A stretch of DNA of 64,000 nucleotides from Pseudoflavitalea rhizosphaerae. GTDB taxonomy: Bacteria; Bacteroidota; Bacteroidia; Chitinophagales; Chitinophagaceae. This document shows positions 53,421 to 63,185 of the stretch, in pieces. Location: contig NZ_RCSU01000013.1 of the NCBI RefSeq assembly GCF_003991355.1, forward strand, positions 122,613-186,612, given 5' to 3'. The position numbers and the translations under genes were made by a program. The notes beneath the pieces were generated by a model. It did not search any database. It worked only from the letters and a program-made list of their open reading frames with translations, and was not told the DNA's origin. Within the stretch, counting starts at the first letter, position 1. Every line of letters starts with the position of its first letter.

Positions 53421-53428
53421 TACCTTTG
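53421..53428 (+). promoter_or_regulatory. Promoter -7 box for atpD
   Basis: TACCTTTG matches TAnnTTTG exactly. TTTA lies 19 nt upstream in the -33 position (53398-53401). The start near 53434 gives a 29-nt leader. Confidence 0.6.
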
Positions 53429-53453
53429 CGGCCAAATTAAAACGCTCTCTTAA

Positions 53454-54962
<1,509 letters not shown>

Positions 54963-54986
54963 TTTGTCACAACATTCTAATCAACT

Positions 54987-55247
54987 ATGAACTTAGAGAT
55001 ATTAACACCGGAACGCAAACTCTTCAGCGGAGATGTTTATGGCGTACAACTGCCCGGCATCAGCGGATTGTTTGAAGTGCTCGATAAACACGCTCCACTC
55101 GTTTCTGCTCTCAAAGCAGGAAAGATGAAAGTGCTGAAAGACAAATCCAATCACGTTGTCTTTTACGATATCCAGGGCGGTTTTGTGGAAGTACTCAACA
55201 ATAAAGTGACTGTTCTGGTGGAAGGCGCTGAAGAATCGGCCAAATAA
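54987..55247 (+). CDS. atpC: ATP synthase F1 subunit epsilon, short form
   Basis: An 86-residue epsilon subunit: MNLEILTPERKLFSGDVYGV, then GLFEVLDKHAPLVSALKAGK, the beta-sandwich domain that sits at the foot of gamma. It stops soon after VEVLNNKVTVLVEGAE and lacks the two-helix C-terminal domain of enterobacterial epsilon (about 135 residues) that inhibits ATP hydrolysis. The short form is typical of Bacteroidota, so it is not a truncation. It follows atpD in an operon and is followed by a strong terminator. Confidence 0.95.
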   Translation: MNLEILTPERKLFSGDVYGVQLPGISGLFEVLDKHAPLVSALKAGKMKVLKDKSNHVVFYDIQGGFVEVLNNKVTVLVEGAEESAK

Positions 55248-55285
55248 GAAAGATACCGGCTTATCCCGGTTCAGATAGATCATTG

Positions 55286-55310
55286 AAAACCCTCGCCTGG
55301 CGGGGGTTTT
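55286..55310 (+). terminator. Rho-independent terminator of atpDC
   Basis: AAAACCCTCGC (55286-55296) pairs with GCGGGGGTTTT (55300-55310) across a 3-nt loop with one G-T wobble, ending in a T-tract. Confidence 0.9.
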
Positions 55311-55395
55311 TCATTGCCGGAAAGATGGGCAGGCATCAACCATTTTTAGAGACAATTTGGCCTGATCACGGCACTGGCAAAGTAATTGCCCAACT

Positions 55396-55403
55396 TAGGT
55401 TTG
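55396..55403 (+). promoter_or_regulatory. Possible -7 box for grpE-dnaJ
   Basis: TAGGTTTG is an exact TAnnTTTG box in the gap after the atpDC terminator; no matching -33 box was found. It would give a leader of about 110 nt. No CIRCE (HrcA) operator was seen. Confidence 0.35.
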
Positions 55404-55517
55404 CCGATAAAATCGCGTATTTTTACCGTTTCGGCGCAGGAGTAACTGGCAGAGCCGCAATTCCTTGCGCCGGTCGGCCATTTTTACAGCATAAAGGCAT
55501 TTAAAAACAGGAAAGCT

Positions 55518-56054
55518 ATGACAGAAAAAGATCCGATTTTGGACGATAACGGCCAGGATGCCAACATTCCCGACTTCAACACGGAAGACACCAATGAAGG
55601 TGCTTCAGAAGTGGAAAAATTGCAGCAGGAAGTAGGTGAACTGAAAGACAAATACATCCGTCAGGCAGCCGAATTCGACAATTTCAGAAGAAGGACTTCC
55701 AGGGAAAAACTTGAACTGATCCAGACAGCCGGAAAGGATGTGATCGTATCGCTCCTGGATGTACTCGATGACTGCGACCGCGCAGAGAAAACCCTGGAAA
55801 CACAGGAAGACAATCCCGCTATCCGTGAAGGCGTACAACTGGTATTTGCCAAATTACGCAATACACTGGCTGCAAAAGGCCTTAAGCCTATGCAGACCAT
55901 CGGAACCGAATTTAACCCCGAATTCCACGAAGCCATTACAGAAATCCCCGCACCTGCTCCTGAACTCGCAGGAAAAGTGGTGGACGAAGTGACCAGGGGC
56001 TATTACCTGAATGATAAGATCATCCGGTTTGCAAAAGTGGTTGTAGGAAAATAA
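55518..56054 (+). CDS. grpE: Nucleotide exchange factor GrpE
   Basis: A 178-residue dimeric co-chaperone that releases ADP from DnaK. An acidic N-terminal tail is followed by a long coiled coil ([20 protein letters not shown]) and a beta-sheet domain; the GrpE signature [16 protein letters not shown] lies at 161-176. Length is usual. It is the first gene of a two-gene operon with dnaJ, 17 nt downstream; dnaK is not in the window. No hrcA gene and no CIRCE element is present, so regulation may be sigma-dependent or constitutive. Confidence 0.96.
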   Translation: MTEKDPILDDNGQDANIPDFNTEDTNEGASEVEKLQQEVGELKDKYIRQAAEFDNFRRRTSREKLELIQTAGKDVIVSLLDVLDDCDRAEKTLETQEDNPAIREGVQLVFAKLRNTLAAKGLKPMQTIGTEFNPEFHEAITEIPAPAPELAGKVVDEVTRGYYLNDKIIRFAKVVVGK

Positions 56055-56071
56055 TACCCCATTGGTTTTCT

Positions 56072-57226
56072 ATGAAAAGAGACTATTACGAAATACTGGG
56101 CGTATCCAAAGGGGCCTCCCAGGATGAGATCAAAAAGGCCTACCGGAAGGTGGCCATGCAATATCACCCTGACCGGAACCCCGGCGATAAAGCCGCTGAG
56201 GAAAAGTTCAAGGAAGCCGCTGAAGCCTACGAAGTCCTGAGCGATCAGGATAAACGTTCACAGTACGACCGCTTCGGTCATGCAGGTGTGAACGGCAATG
56301 GTCGCGGATTTGGTGGCGGCCAGAATATGGACGATATCTTCAGTCAGTTCGGCGATATTTTCGGCGACGATATCTTCGGGAATTTCTTCGGCGGCGGTGG
56401 TGGCGGAAGAAGAGGCGGCCAGCGCCAGCGTGGCGTTCGCGGCAGCAATCTCCGTATCAAACTCAAGCTCACCTACGAAGAGATCGCCAAAGGTGTGAAC
56501 AAGCAGATCAAGGTAAAGAAATATGTTGTCTGCAGCACCTGCAGCGGCTCCGGAGCAAAAGACAAGAACAGTACTCAAACCTGCGGCACCTGCGGCGGAA
56601 GCGGCCAGGTACGCAAGGTCACCAATACTTTCCTCGGACAGATGCAGACAGTTACCACCTGTCCTACCTGTAACGGTGAAGGACATGTGATCACCGCCAA
56701 ATGCGGAAGCTGTAAAGGTGAAGGGAGAGTATATGGCGAAGAAACTGTGAGCATCGATATCCCTGCAGGCGTTATGGAAGGCATGCAGCTAAGTGTTGGC
56801 GGCAAAGGTAATGCCGGCGAACGCGGCGGCCCTCCCGGCGATCTGATCATCCTTATCGAAGAGGAACAACATAAGGAACTGCACCGCGATGGTCTCAATG
56901 TTGCATACGAGCTCCATATCTCCTTCCCGGACGCCGCATTCGGTACAAACGTGGAAGTGCCCACCATCGACGGGCGCGCCAAGATCAAGATCCCCGCAGG
57001 TACACAAAGCGGCAAGATCTTCCGCCTCAAAGGCAAAGGTTTCCCCGCTGTGAACAGCTATGAAAAAGGCGATCAGCTGATCTATGTGAACGTGTGGACC
57101 CCACAACACCTCACATCTGAAGAAAAAGCCATGCTGGAGAAATTGAGTCATTCACCCAATTTCCAACCACAGCCTGATAAGACCGATAAGAATTTCTTTG
57201 ATAAAGTGAGAGAGATGTTCTCTTAA
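56072..57226 (+). CDS. dnaJ: Chaperone protein DnaJ
   Basis: A 384-residue type A J-protein that brings unfolded proteins to DnaK and stimulates its ATPase. The J-domain has HPD at 32-34 ([13 protein letters not shown]). A Gly/Phe-rich region ([11 protein letters not shown] to [15 protein letters not shown]) follows, with an unusual run of Arg/Gly. The zinc centre has four CxxCxGxG motifs ([36 protein letters not shown]). The C-terminal substrate-binding domains complete it. It is in an operon with grpE and followed by a hairpin and palindromic repeat. Confidence 0.97.
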   Translation: MKRDYYEILGVSKGASQDEIKKAYRKVAMQYHPDRNPGDKAAEEKFKEAAEAYEVLSDQDKRSQYDRFGHAGVNGNGRGFGGGQNMDDIFSQFGDIFGDDIFGNFFGGGGGGRRGGQRQRGVRGSNLRIKLKLTYEEIAKGVNKQIKVKKYVVCSTCSGSGAKDKNSTQTCGTCGGSGQVRKVTNTFLGQMQTVTTCPTCNGEGHVITAKCGSCKGEGRVYGEETVSIDIPAGVMEGMQLSVGGKGNAGERGGPPGDLIILIEEEQHKELHRDGLNVAYELHISFPDAAFGTNVEVPTIDGRAKIKIPAGTQSGKIFRLKGKGFPAVNSYEKGDQLIYVNVWTPQHLTSEEKAMLEKLSHSPNFQPQPDKTDKNFFDKVREMFS

Positions 57227-57233
57227 AAAAGTT

Positions 57234-57266
57234 CCCTCCGCGACTGCATCACGCAATCGCGGAGGG
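57234..57266. terminator. Hairpin downstream of dnaJ
   Basis: CCCTCCGCGA (57234-57243) pairs perfectly with TCGCGGAGGG (57257-57266). It begins 7 nt after the dnaJ stop. No T-tract follows, so it may act with the repeat beside it. Confidence 0.55.
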
Positions 57267-57371
57267 CTCACTCGCTCGCCTCCGGCGAGTGAGGTTTATT
57301 TTGTCGCCTCCGGCGACACAGTGTTCGCCGGAGGCGAACAAATATGAGTCACTCGCCGGAGGCGAGCGACT
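57267..57371. repeat. Compound palindromic intergenic repeat, copy 5 (complete)
   Basis: Left arm CTCACTCGCTCGCCTCCGGC and a right arm ending CGGAGGCGAGCGACT, with inner CGCCTCCGGCG and TTCGCCGGAGGCGAA hairpins. It lies between the convergent dnaJ and VWA genes, directly abutting the hairpin after dnaJ. Confidence 0.95.
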
Positions 57372-57384
57372 GGCGACACGCTAA

Positions 57385-59145
57385 TTATTTTTTATTCTTC
57401 CGCTTCCGCATCTTCCCATAGATCTTCTTCGCTTTCTGCACCATCGCTATGAACTCCTCCTGCACATAATCTCCCTTGCGATGCGCTTCATCAGCCATGA
57501 TGATCACATCGTTCCAGCCAAACTGATGAGAGAATTTCGATTGCTTCAGCAAAGAGGCAAACATCACCACCGAAGTTGCGAACTGGTAACATTTGGGCAG
57601 TACAGTAAATTCTGAGTAGTTCGCTTCTACCTGGTATTCGGTTATGCGTCGCAGTGACTCATTGGGTTTTCTGAAATTGATACAGAGATTTGCCACCGGT
57701 TCATCCGCGGGATAAGCTTCAGGCCCCGCCTGCCCTACCGGTTCGATTTCGAACAATACCAGCAGCGAATGGCCCGGCCCCACTTCCCCGCCTTCCACTT
57801 CATTCAGTGAATCTGCCAATGCCTTCGCCTTGTTATCGAAACCGATCAGCCTGTATTCACGCACCACCGATGAATTGAAACGGATATTGAGATAAGCATC
57901 ATCCGCTACCGTGAACAAGGTCTGTGTCAGCTCGCGCACCAATACCTTCTCCGCCTCATGTTCGTTATCGAGATAAGCGAAATTGCCATTGCCCTTCTTG
58001 GCCAGCACTTCCAGTTTGGAGTCTTTATAATTGCCCATACCCACCCCCAGACAGGTCAGGTAGATCCCTGATTCCTGGTGCTGGGTGATCAGTTTTTCCA
58101 GTTCGTCCTCACTGCTTTGTCCTACGTTGAAATCCCCGTCTGTAGCCAGTATCACGCGATTGTTACCGCCTTTGATGAACTGGCTTTTTGCCAGCCTGTA
58201 GGCAGTTCTGATACCGGATTCGCCGGGTGTTGAACCTCCGGGATACAGTTCTTCTATCGATTTCCTGATCTTCACTTTGTCGGCCCCGCTGGTGGGCGTC
58301 AGCCACACACCTACCGTGCTCCCATAAACGACAATCGACACGGTGTCTGTATTACGAAGATTATCCACCAGCAATTTGAAAGAAGACTTCAACAACGGCA
58401 AGCGATTGGGCATATCCATCGAACCCGAAACATCCACCAAAAAAACGAGATTGGAAGGAGGGATCTCAGAACTGTCTATTTTTCGCGAAGCGATATTCAG
58501 ATATAACAATTGATGCTGTGCATTCCACGGGCAATCGGAGATGTATGACCGAAAACCGAAGATACTGTCCTTGTCCAGCGGGGATGCGTCGAAATTGAAA
58601 TAATTCAGCAACTCCTCCGTGCGCACAGCATCGGGCGGTACCGTGGTATGCATATTCAGAAAGCGACGGATATTGCTGTAGGCGGCGCGGTCAGCATGAA
58701 TCGCGAACCCGGTTTCCGGATATTTTCTCGCCTGTACAAATTCATTTTCCACCAGGGTACTGTAGGTTTCCCCGCTGAATAAGTATTTCTTTCTTTCTTC
58801 CGGCTGCATATTCCGCGTAAGGCTCACCAGTTTGTTACGTTGCAGGTGTGCAGCGGAATACAACATTTTAAGAGAAACGATATGATAATGGCCCGCTTCC
58901 ACTTTAATGGCCAGGTCCTGGTAGCCATCCAGTGAAATGAATAATGAATCAGTTTCTTTGGAACTGACGATACCAAAGGAGCCTTTAACGCCTGAGTAAT
59001 AGAGCAGGTTACTGGATTGCAGTTTCAATTTCGCATTGGACAAAGCATTGCCTTTTTCGTCTCTGATCTCACCGCGCAGGTAAAATTGGGCGGAAGCAGT
59101 GGCAAACATCAGGGTAAACAGCAGTATTACACAAGCAATTCTCAA
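57385..59145 (-). CDS. Secreted VWA-domain protein (YfbK type, DUF3520)
   Basis: A 586-residue exported protein. After a signal peptide (MRIACVILLFTLMFATASAQ) there is a carboxypeptidase-regulatory-like beta domain (about 22-95, FYLRGEIRDEKGNALSNAKL). A vWF_A N-terminal domain (about 125-215), the VWA domain with MIDAS motif D238-S240-S242 (VFLVDVSGSMD), and a DUF3520-type domain (about 410-575) follow, ending in a basic tail. VWA proteins of this type bind partner proteins through the metal site; the partner is unknown. The gene lies 66 nt after hpt on the same strand, and converges on dnaJ with the repeat between. Confidence 0.88.
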   Translation of the reverse strand: MRIACVILLFTLMFATASAQFYLRGEIRDEKGNALSNAKLKLQSSNLLYYSGVKGSFGIVSSKETDSLFISLDGYQDLAIKVEAGHYHIVSLKMLYSAAHLQRNKLVSLTRNMQPEERKKYLFSGETYSTLVENEFVQARKYPETGFAIHADRAAYSNIRRFLNMHTTVPPDAVRTEELLNYFNFDASPLDKDSIFGFRSYISDCPWNAQHQLLYLNIASRKIDSSEIPPSNLVFLVDVSGSMDMPNRLPLLKSSFKLLVDNLRNTDTVSIVVYGSTVGVWLTPTSGADKVKIRKSIEELYPGGSTPGESGIRTAYRLAKSQFIKGGNNRVILATDGDFNVGQSSEDELEKLITQHQESGIYLTCLGVGMGNYKDSKLEVLAKKGNGNFAYLDNEHEAEKVLVRELTQTLFTVADDAYLNIRFNSSVVREYRLIGFDNKAKALADSLNEVEGGEVGPGHSLLVLFEIEPVGQAGPEAYPADEPVANLCINFRKPNESLRRITEYQVEANYSEFTVLPKCYQFATSVVMFASLLKQSKFSHQFGWNDVIIMADEAHRKGDYVQEEFIAMVQKAKKIYGKMRKRKNKK

Positions 59146-59211
59146 CAGGTAATTTTGGGTTGAAAAATACCATATCCTTTGGTTTCCTGCAAGTGTACGG
59201 AAGCCGGAATA

Positions 59212-59748
59212 TTATTCTGCGAGCTTGTAGATCTCCGGGATATTTCTTCCCAGCCCGTCATAATCAAGGCCATAGCCCACTACAAACTTGTTGGGAATAG
59301 CAAATCCGATGTAATCGATGGGGATTGGAAAAACGGTAGCCTCAGGCTTGTGAAGCAAAGCTACGATCTTTAAGGAAGATGGCTGCTGGTGGTGTAACTG
59401 GGGGAGGAATTCGCTCAGGGTTTTGCCGGTATCCACAATATCTTCGACCACCACCACATCCCTTCCGAATATATCTGTATCGAGGCCAATTGCGGTGAGT
59501 ACCTGACCTGTAGAACGCGTACCCTTATACGAAGCCAGCTTGATGAAGCAGACTTCCACATCTACCGAAAGCTCCTTGAAAAGGTCAGCGGCAAAAATGA
59601 ATGAGCCATTGAGGATCGCGATGAATACAGGTCGTTTTCCTGCATAGTCCCTGTTCAGGTCTGCTGCAATTTCACGGATACGTTTTTTGATCACTTCAGC
59701 AGTCAGGTATGGTTCAAATGACTTATCATGTACACGGATGGTGCTCAT
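59212..59748 (-). CDS. hpt: Hypoxanthine phosphoribosyltransferase
   Basis: A 178-residue purine-salvage enzyme that makes IMP (and often GMP) from base and PRPP. The PRPP loop VVVVEDIVDTGKTL (98-111) and FIAILNGSFIFAADLF near the N-terminus are diagnostic; KLASYKGTRST is the flexible loop. The final part (VVGYGLDYDGLGRNIPEIYK) is the family's C-terminal signature. It starts 8 nt after the LysM gene ends and forms an operon with it and the O-methyltransferase gene. Confidence 0.95.
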   Translation of the reverse strand: MSTIRVHDKSFEPYLTAEVIKKRIREIAADLNRDYAGKRPVFIAILNGSFIFAADLFKELSVDVEVCFIKLASYKGTRSTGQVLTAIGLDTDIFGRDVVVVEDIVDTGKTLSEFLPQLHHQQPSSLKIVALLHKPEATVFPIPIDYIGFAIPNKFVVGYGLDYDGLGRNIPEIYKLAE

Positions 59749-59756
59749 AGAATCAG

Positions 59757-60971
59757 TTATTGATAAATGACAAGCGATTGGCCGATCTTCAGATCAACAC
59801 CCTGGAGTCTGTTCCACTCCTGGATCTTTTCAACTGTTACACTGTATTTCTTAGCGATGCTGTACAGGGTTTCTTTGGTTTGCACCACATGTGTGAACAT
59901 ATTGGTCATGGCAGGCCTGCTGTCTGCCGTGGTTCTCACCACCGCCGCAAGTGCTGGTTCTGTTGCCAGCCTGGGCCTTGCAGGTGCAGAAGAGCGCAGG
60001 TAGATACGTTCGCCGATGCCGGGCACATCATCTTCTTTCAGGTGATTGTATTTCAGCATGGCCTCCAAACGGATACCTTCAGTCTGACAAATATCGTAGA
60101 GTGTTTCACCTTCCTGCACCACATGTACTTCACCTACACCGGTCTTTCTTTTGCGTTGCAGGTAGAGCAACTGGTCTTCAGTGATCACATCTTCCTTTTC
60201 CATATCGTTGAAGTCTAACAGGCGACGAAGTGAGATATCATATTGTTTGGCAACGGCCAGTAAGGAGCTGCCGCTCTTTGCATAAATAACGCGGGTATCA
60301 TTGATCTTGAATTCCCCTTCAGGATACAGGAGTTCAACCGGAGCCATTGCTACGGCCGGCTTTGTTTCCACAACAACAGCAGGCACCATTTCAACAGCAA
60401 CCGGCTCACCGATCTCAGGCTTGTTGCTGGCCAGGATCAAGTCCGGTCTTTTCAGTTTGCCCAATGCGATCAGCGAATAGTCTTGCAGGTTATAGTCTTC
60501 GATCAGCCTGATGAGGAGTTGTGAGTATTTGATATTGGTAGCATAACCGGCTTTTTTGAGACCGTATGCCCAGCCTTTATAATCTGTGGGATCGAGTTGA
60601 AAGAGGAAAGCGTAGCGGGAACTGTTCTTAAGAAAATTGGAATGGTCCAGGTAGGAATCGCTGGCGCTTGAGTAGGAACGGAAACATTCGCCGCGGGCAT
60701 CATCATCATGATATACCTTCTTACCCTGCCAGGTGTTCTTGCACTTGATGCCGAAATGGTTGTTGGACTTCATCACCAGCGGACTCTTGCCGGCCATGGT
60801 CTCATGAATGCCCTGCGCCAGTTTGATGGAAGCAGGAACACCGGTCCTCACCATTTCCTGGATGGCCATTTCCTTGTAGGTGTTGATATAATTCAGGATG
60901 TCAGCGCTCTTCTGAGCCTTTACACAAAGTGTTGCCAGCAACGGCAATACAATCAATAAGCGTTTCAGCAT
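59757..60971 (-). CDS. Glucosaminidase domain protein with three LysM repeats
   Basis: A 404-residue exported peptidoglycan hydrolase. A signal peptide (MLKRLLIVLPLLATLCVKAQ) is followed by a glucosaminidase domain (about 25-165: GVPASIKLAQGIHETMAGKS holds the probable catalytic Glu; MKSNNHFGIKCKNTWQGK). Three LysM repeats follow (about 225-272 VIYAKSGSSLLAVAKQYDIS; then VHVVQEGETLYDICQTEGI; then HVVQTKETLYSIAKKYSV), which bind the glycan strand. It cleaves peptidoglycan between N-acetylglucosamine and the adjacent sugar, in the periplasm. It is in an operon with the O-methyltransferase (6 nt upstream) and hpt. Confidence 0.92.
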   Translation of the reverse strand: MLKRLLIVLPLLATLCVKAQKSADILNYINTYKEMAIQEMVRTGVPASIKLAQGIHETMAGKSPLVMKSNNHFGIKCKNTWQGKKVYHDDDARGECFRSYSSASDSYLDHSNFLKNSSRYAFLFQLDPTDYKGWAYGLKKAGYATNIKYSQLLIRLIEDYNLQDYSLIALGKLKRPDLILASNKPEIGEPVAVEMVPAVVVETKPAVAMAPVELLYPEGEFKINDTRVIYAKSGSSLLAVAKQYDISLRRLLDFNDMEKEDVITEDQLLYLQRKRKTGVGEVHVVQEGETLYDICQTEGIRLEAMLKYNHLKEDDVPGIGERIYLRSSAPARPRLATEPALAAVVRTTADSRPAMTNMFTHVVQTKETLYSIAKKYSVTVEKIQEWNRLQGVDLKIGQSLVIYQ

Positions 60972-60977
60972 TCCTTT

Positions 60978-61616
60978 TTATTTTTTACGGATCATGAGTA
61001 AACCATCTCTAATGGTGAGCAGCACCTGCTCCACTCTTTCGTCCTGCAGCACCATTTCGTTGAAGCGCTGCATGGCTTTGCCATTCTTTGTTGTTACCGG
61101 CTCTTCCAGTACTTGTCCATGGAACAGGACATTATCAGCCAGTATCACACCACCAGGTCTTACAGCAGGCAAAACCAGGTTGAAATATTCCATGTAGGAA
61201 ACCTTATCTGCATCTATGAACACGAGGTCCCAGGTTTCCTGCAGGGTGGGTATGATCTGTAACGCATTCCCGACGTGCAAAATTATCTTTTCACGGTCAT
61301 TTGACCTATTGAAATTTGCCTGGGACACAGCTCCATCGGCCTCTCTGAGCTCAATTGTGTGCAACAGGCCGTCTTTTAACAAGCCTTTTGCAAGGCAGAG
61401 GGCGCTATAACCGGTAAAAGTTCCGATCTCCAGTATACGGCGCGGCTGCAACATCTGGCTTATCATGCTCAGGAACTGCCCCTGCACATGACCGCTCAAC
61501 ATATGCGGTTGTGCATGTGAGGCGTAGGTTTCTGTATTGATCCCATGCAACAGTTCATCTTCAGGAGATGTGTATTTTGCTGCGTATTCTTCTACAATGG
61601 CTGGTATCAGTTCCAC
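60978..61616 (-). CDS. O-methyltransferase (family 3, class I SAM-dependent)
   Basis: A 212-residue cytoplasmic methyltransferase. ILEIGTFTGYSALCLAKGL is the SAM site (GxGxG-like), LHTIELREADG and VFIDADKVSYMEYFN carry the SAM ribose and metal-binding acids, and VILADNVLFHG is typical of the catechol/caffeoyl-CoA-type family. The frame is open for 240 nt upstream, but that part lacks homology-like sequence and overlaps the divergent gene; GTG 61616 is preferred because a TTTG-N17-TATCTTTG promoter lies just upstream, leaving a 9-nt leader. Substrate unknown. It opens the operon with the LysM glucosaminidase and hpt. Confidence 0.88.
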   Translation of the reverse strand: MELIPAIVEEYAAKYTSPEDELLHGINTETYASHAQPHMLSGHVQGQFLSMISQMLQPRRILEIGTFTGYSALCLAKGLLKDGLLHTIELREADGAVSQANFNRSNDREKIILHVGNALQIIPTLQETWDLVFIDADKVSYMEYFNLVLPAVRPGGVILADNVLFHGQVLEEPVTTKNGKAMQRFNEMVLQDERVEQVLLTIRDGLLMIRKK

Positions 61617-61630
61617 AGTTGCTGTTTCTA

Positions 61631-61659
61631 CAAAGATAATCTTTGTACTTTTATGCAAA
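61631..61659 (-). promoter_or_regulatory. Promoter of the O-methyltransferase operon, with palindromic -7 box
   Basis: On the minus strand TTTG (61656-61659), 17 nt, then TATCTTTG (61631-61638), an exact TAnnTTTG box. The box lies inside a perfect palindrome CAAAGATAATCTTTG (61631-61645), so its mirror (AATCTTTG) could serve the divergent CDF gene. Confidence 0.65.
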
Positions 61660-61668
61660 TCGCTTGCT

Positions 61669-62661
61669 TTGAATACCGGCCTCGAAAATCTCCGCACCCA
61701 ACGGTGGGTTGTAACCGTTGCTGTGATTCTCTTCCTGTTGAAAATTGTTGCGTACTTCCTTACGCACTCAGTTGCCATCCTTACGGATGCACTGGAAAGC
61801 ACCGTGAATGTGATCGCAGGCTTTATCGGATTATACAGCTTGTATGTAGCCGCCAAACCAAGGGATGAAGACCATCCTTACGGTCATGGTAAAGCGGAGT
61901 TTTTATCAGCTGCCGTGGAGGGGACCCTCATATTGATCGCAGGACTGATCATCATTTATGAATCAGTTGTGAGCTTTATTCATCCGCGTGTACTTGCCAA
62001 ACTCGACAGCGGCATTATTCTCGTAGCCATTACCGCCCTCATCAATTTTGTGGTGGGCAGCATCAGTATCAAAAGAGGTAAAAAGAACAACTCACTAGCA
62101 CTCATCGCTAGCGGTAAACATCTGCAATCAGATACCTGGTCTACATTCGCTATCATCATTGGATTGATCCTGATCAGGTTCACGGGATTGACCTGGCTGG
62201 ATAGTATCATGGCCATTTTGATTGCGGTGATCATCTTGTATACCGGTTATGGTATTCTTCGCAAATCACTCGCAGGAATTATGGATGAGGCCGATAAAGA
62301 ATTGCTGCAAAAAATGGTGGAAGTACTCAATGCCAACCGTCGTACAAATTGGATAGACCTGCACAATCTTCGTGTGATCAAGTACGGTGGACAACTACAT
62401 ATCGATTGCCATCTCACAGTTCCCTGGTACTTTAATGTGAATGAAGCACACCAGGAAGTGGATGAGCTTACAAGTCTGATCCGGCGTGAGTTTGGGGATA
62501 GTATCGAGATGAATGTACATGTTGATGGTTGCATGGATTTCAGTTGCAGTATCTGTCAGCGGTTTGAATGCACCGTGCGAAAGCAGGAGTTTATTTCAAG
62601 AGTACAGTGGGACCTGAAGAATTTGCTGAGCGACAGGAAGCATTCGCTGGATGTTCTTTAG
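61669..62661 (+). CDS. Cation diffusion facilitator family transporter
   Basis: A 330-residue inner-membrane metal/proton antiporter. Six helices: VVTVAVILFLLKIVAYFLTH onwards, with the metal-site motif SVAILTDALESTVNVIAGFI, DEDHPYGHGKAEFLSAAVEG and SGKHLQSDTWSTFAIIIGLI (second site). The C-terminal cytoplasmic domain (about 205-300) is followed by a Cys-rich tail (GCMDFSCSICQRFECTVRKQ) typical of one Bacteroidota clade. The metal could be zinc, iron or manganese. TTG 61669 (LNTGLENLRTQRWVV) is taken as start; upstream the frame is open but overlaps the divergent gene. Confidence 0.88.
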   Translation: MNTGLENLRTQRWVVTVAVILFLLKIVAYFLTHSVAILTDALESTVNVIAGFIGLYSLYVAAKPRDEDHPYGHGKAEFLSAAVEGTLILIAGLIIIYESVVSFIHPRVLAKLDSGIILVAITALINFVVGSISIKRGKKNNSLALIASGKHLQSDTWSTFAIIIGLILIRFTGLTWLDSIMAILIAVIILYTGYGILRKSLAGIMDEADKELLQKMVEVLNANRRTNWIDLHNLRVIKYGGQLHIDCHLTVPWYFNVNEAHQEVDELTSLIRREFGDSIEMNVHVDGCMDFSCSICQRFECTVRKQEFISRVQWDLKNLLSDRKHSLDVL

Positions 62662-62766
62662 TGTCAACAATATCTGACAATCCGCATTGATTGGTCATGT
62701 GGAAATATCCAGGAAAGTCTTAGAAAAAGAGCTTTTCAATATCGAATTTGTTCGGTATTTTTTCTT

Positions 62767-62783
62767 GTTCGTATTTTACGAAC
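62767..62783. promoter_or_regulatory. Operator-like palindrome GTTCGTA-N3-TACGAAC
   Basis: A perfect 7-bp inverted repeat with a 3-nt spacer, 17 nt before an ATG. Flanking TTGTTCGG and CCGAAC strings add further half-sites. It resembles a repressor-binding site, for instance of a LexA-like protein, but the cognate regulator is unknown. Confidence 0.5.
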
Positions 62784-62800
62784 AAACTAATTATCCGAAC

Positions 62801-62893
62801 ATGAAATCAGAGATCATACCTGGTGTTTTACAAGAATTTAGAAGTCGGGTAAGAATTGAAGCAACCTGGGAAAAGGGCTCCAGGCAATTTTGA
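62801..62893 (+). pseudogene. Short frame behind the operator-like palindrome, possibly a gene remnant
   Basis: An ATG opens MKSEIIPGVLQEFRSRVRIE, reaching only 30 codons before TGA. It is preceded by an apparent regulatory site and no other gene. The start resembles the beginning of small SOS-type genes in a general way only. It may be a decayed gene or a leader; no homology is claimed. Confidence 0.3.
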
Positions 62894-63068
62894 CCGGCAC
62901 AGAAGAATACAGACAATAGCAAAGTTGAAATGATTCACTGAAAACATTGGCGATTGAACTTAGTTTCTTTCTCGGCACCTTTCGTAATCTCCCCTGTATT
63001 TTTCCTATGTGGATAAACTTCCCTTTGGCACGGTACATGCAATTATAAGAACACTTAAATCCGTTCTT

Positions 63069-63146
63069 ATGAAGAAAACAATCGTAGTAGGTCTGTTGAT
63101 GACCCTGACCATTTACCTGCTGATTTACATTTTAGCAGAGTACTGA
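63069..63146 (+). CDS. 25-residue membrane peptide
   Basis: The frame MKKTIVVGLLMTLTIYLLIY, then ILAEY and TGA, is a basic N-terminus followed by a single hydrophobic helix. It is isolated between the CDF gene and trmD, 39 nt before the end of the latter, so the two converge. No promoter or ribosome-binding site stands out. It looks like a small membrane protein, but such a frame can arise by chance. Expression evidence is lacking. Confidence 0.45.
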   Translation: MKKTIVVGLLMTLTIYLLIYILAEY

Positions 63147-63185
63147 TCAACAGGAAGTGCATTCAAAAAAAATCACATCGATAAC

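Larger units (their letters stand above)
62662..63185. other. 524-nt gap between the CDF gene and trmD
   Basis: It holds a palindromic operator-like site (62767-62783), a short frame just after it, and a 25-codon membrane-peptide frame. No other gene or RNA was recognised. Confidence 0.6.

Noticed and set aside
55283..55504. A 73-codon frame after atpC
   Set aside because: Its first codons are the atpDC terminator stem; no domain and it contains the likely grpE -7 box.
55248..55517. A CIRCE operator upstream of grpE-dnaJ
   Set aside because: Neither the TTAGCACTC nor the GAGTGCTAA half was found.
61537..61668. The longer N-terminus of the CDF transporter
   Set aside because: It overlaps the O-methyltransferase coding start and the divergent promoter; the extra residues are not typical of the family.
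61617..61856. The longer N-terminus of the O-methyltransferase
   Set aside because: A perfect promoter lies inside it, and the extra 80 residues are shadow sequence of the CDF gene.
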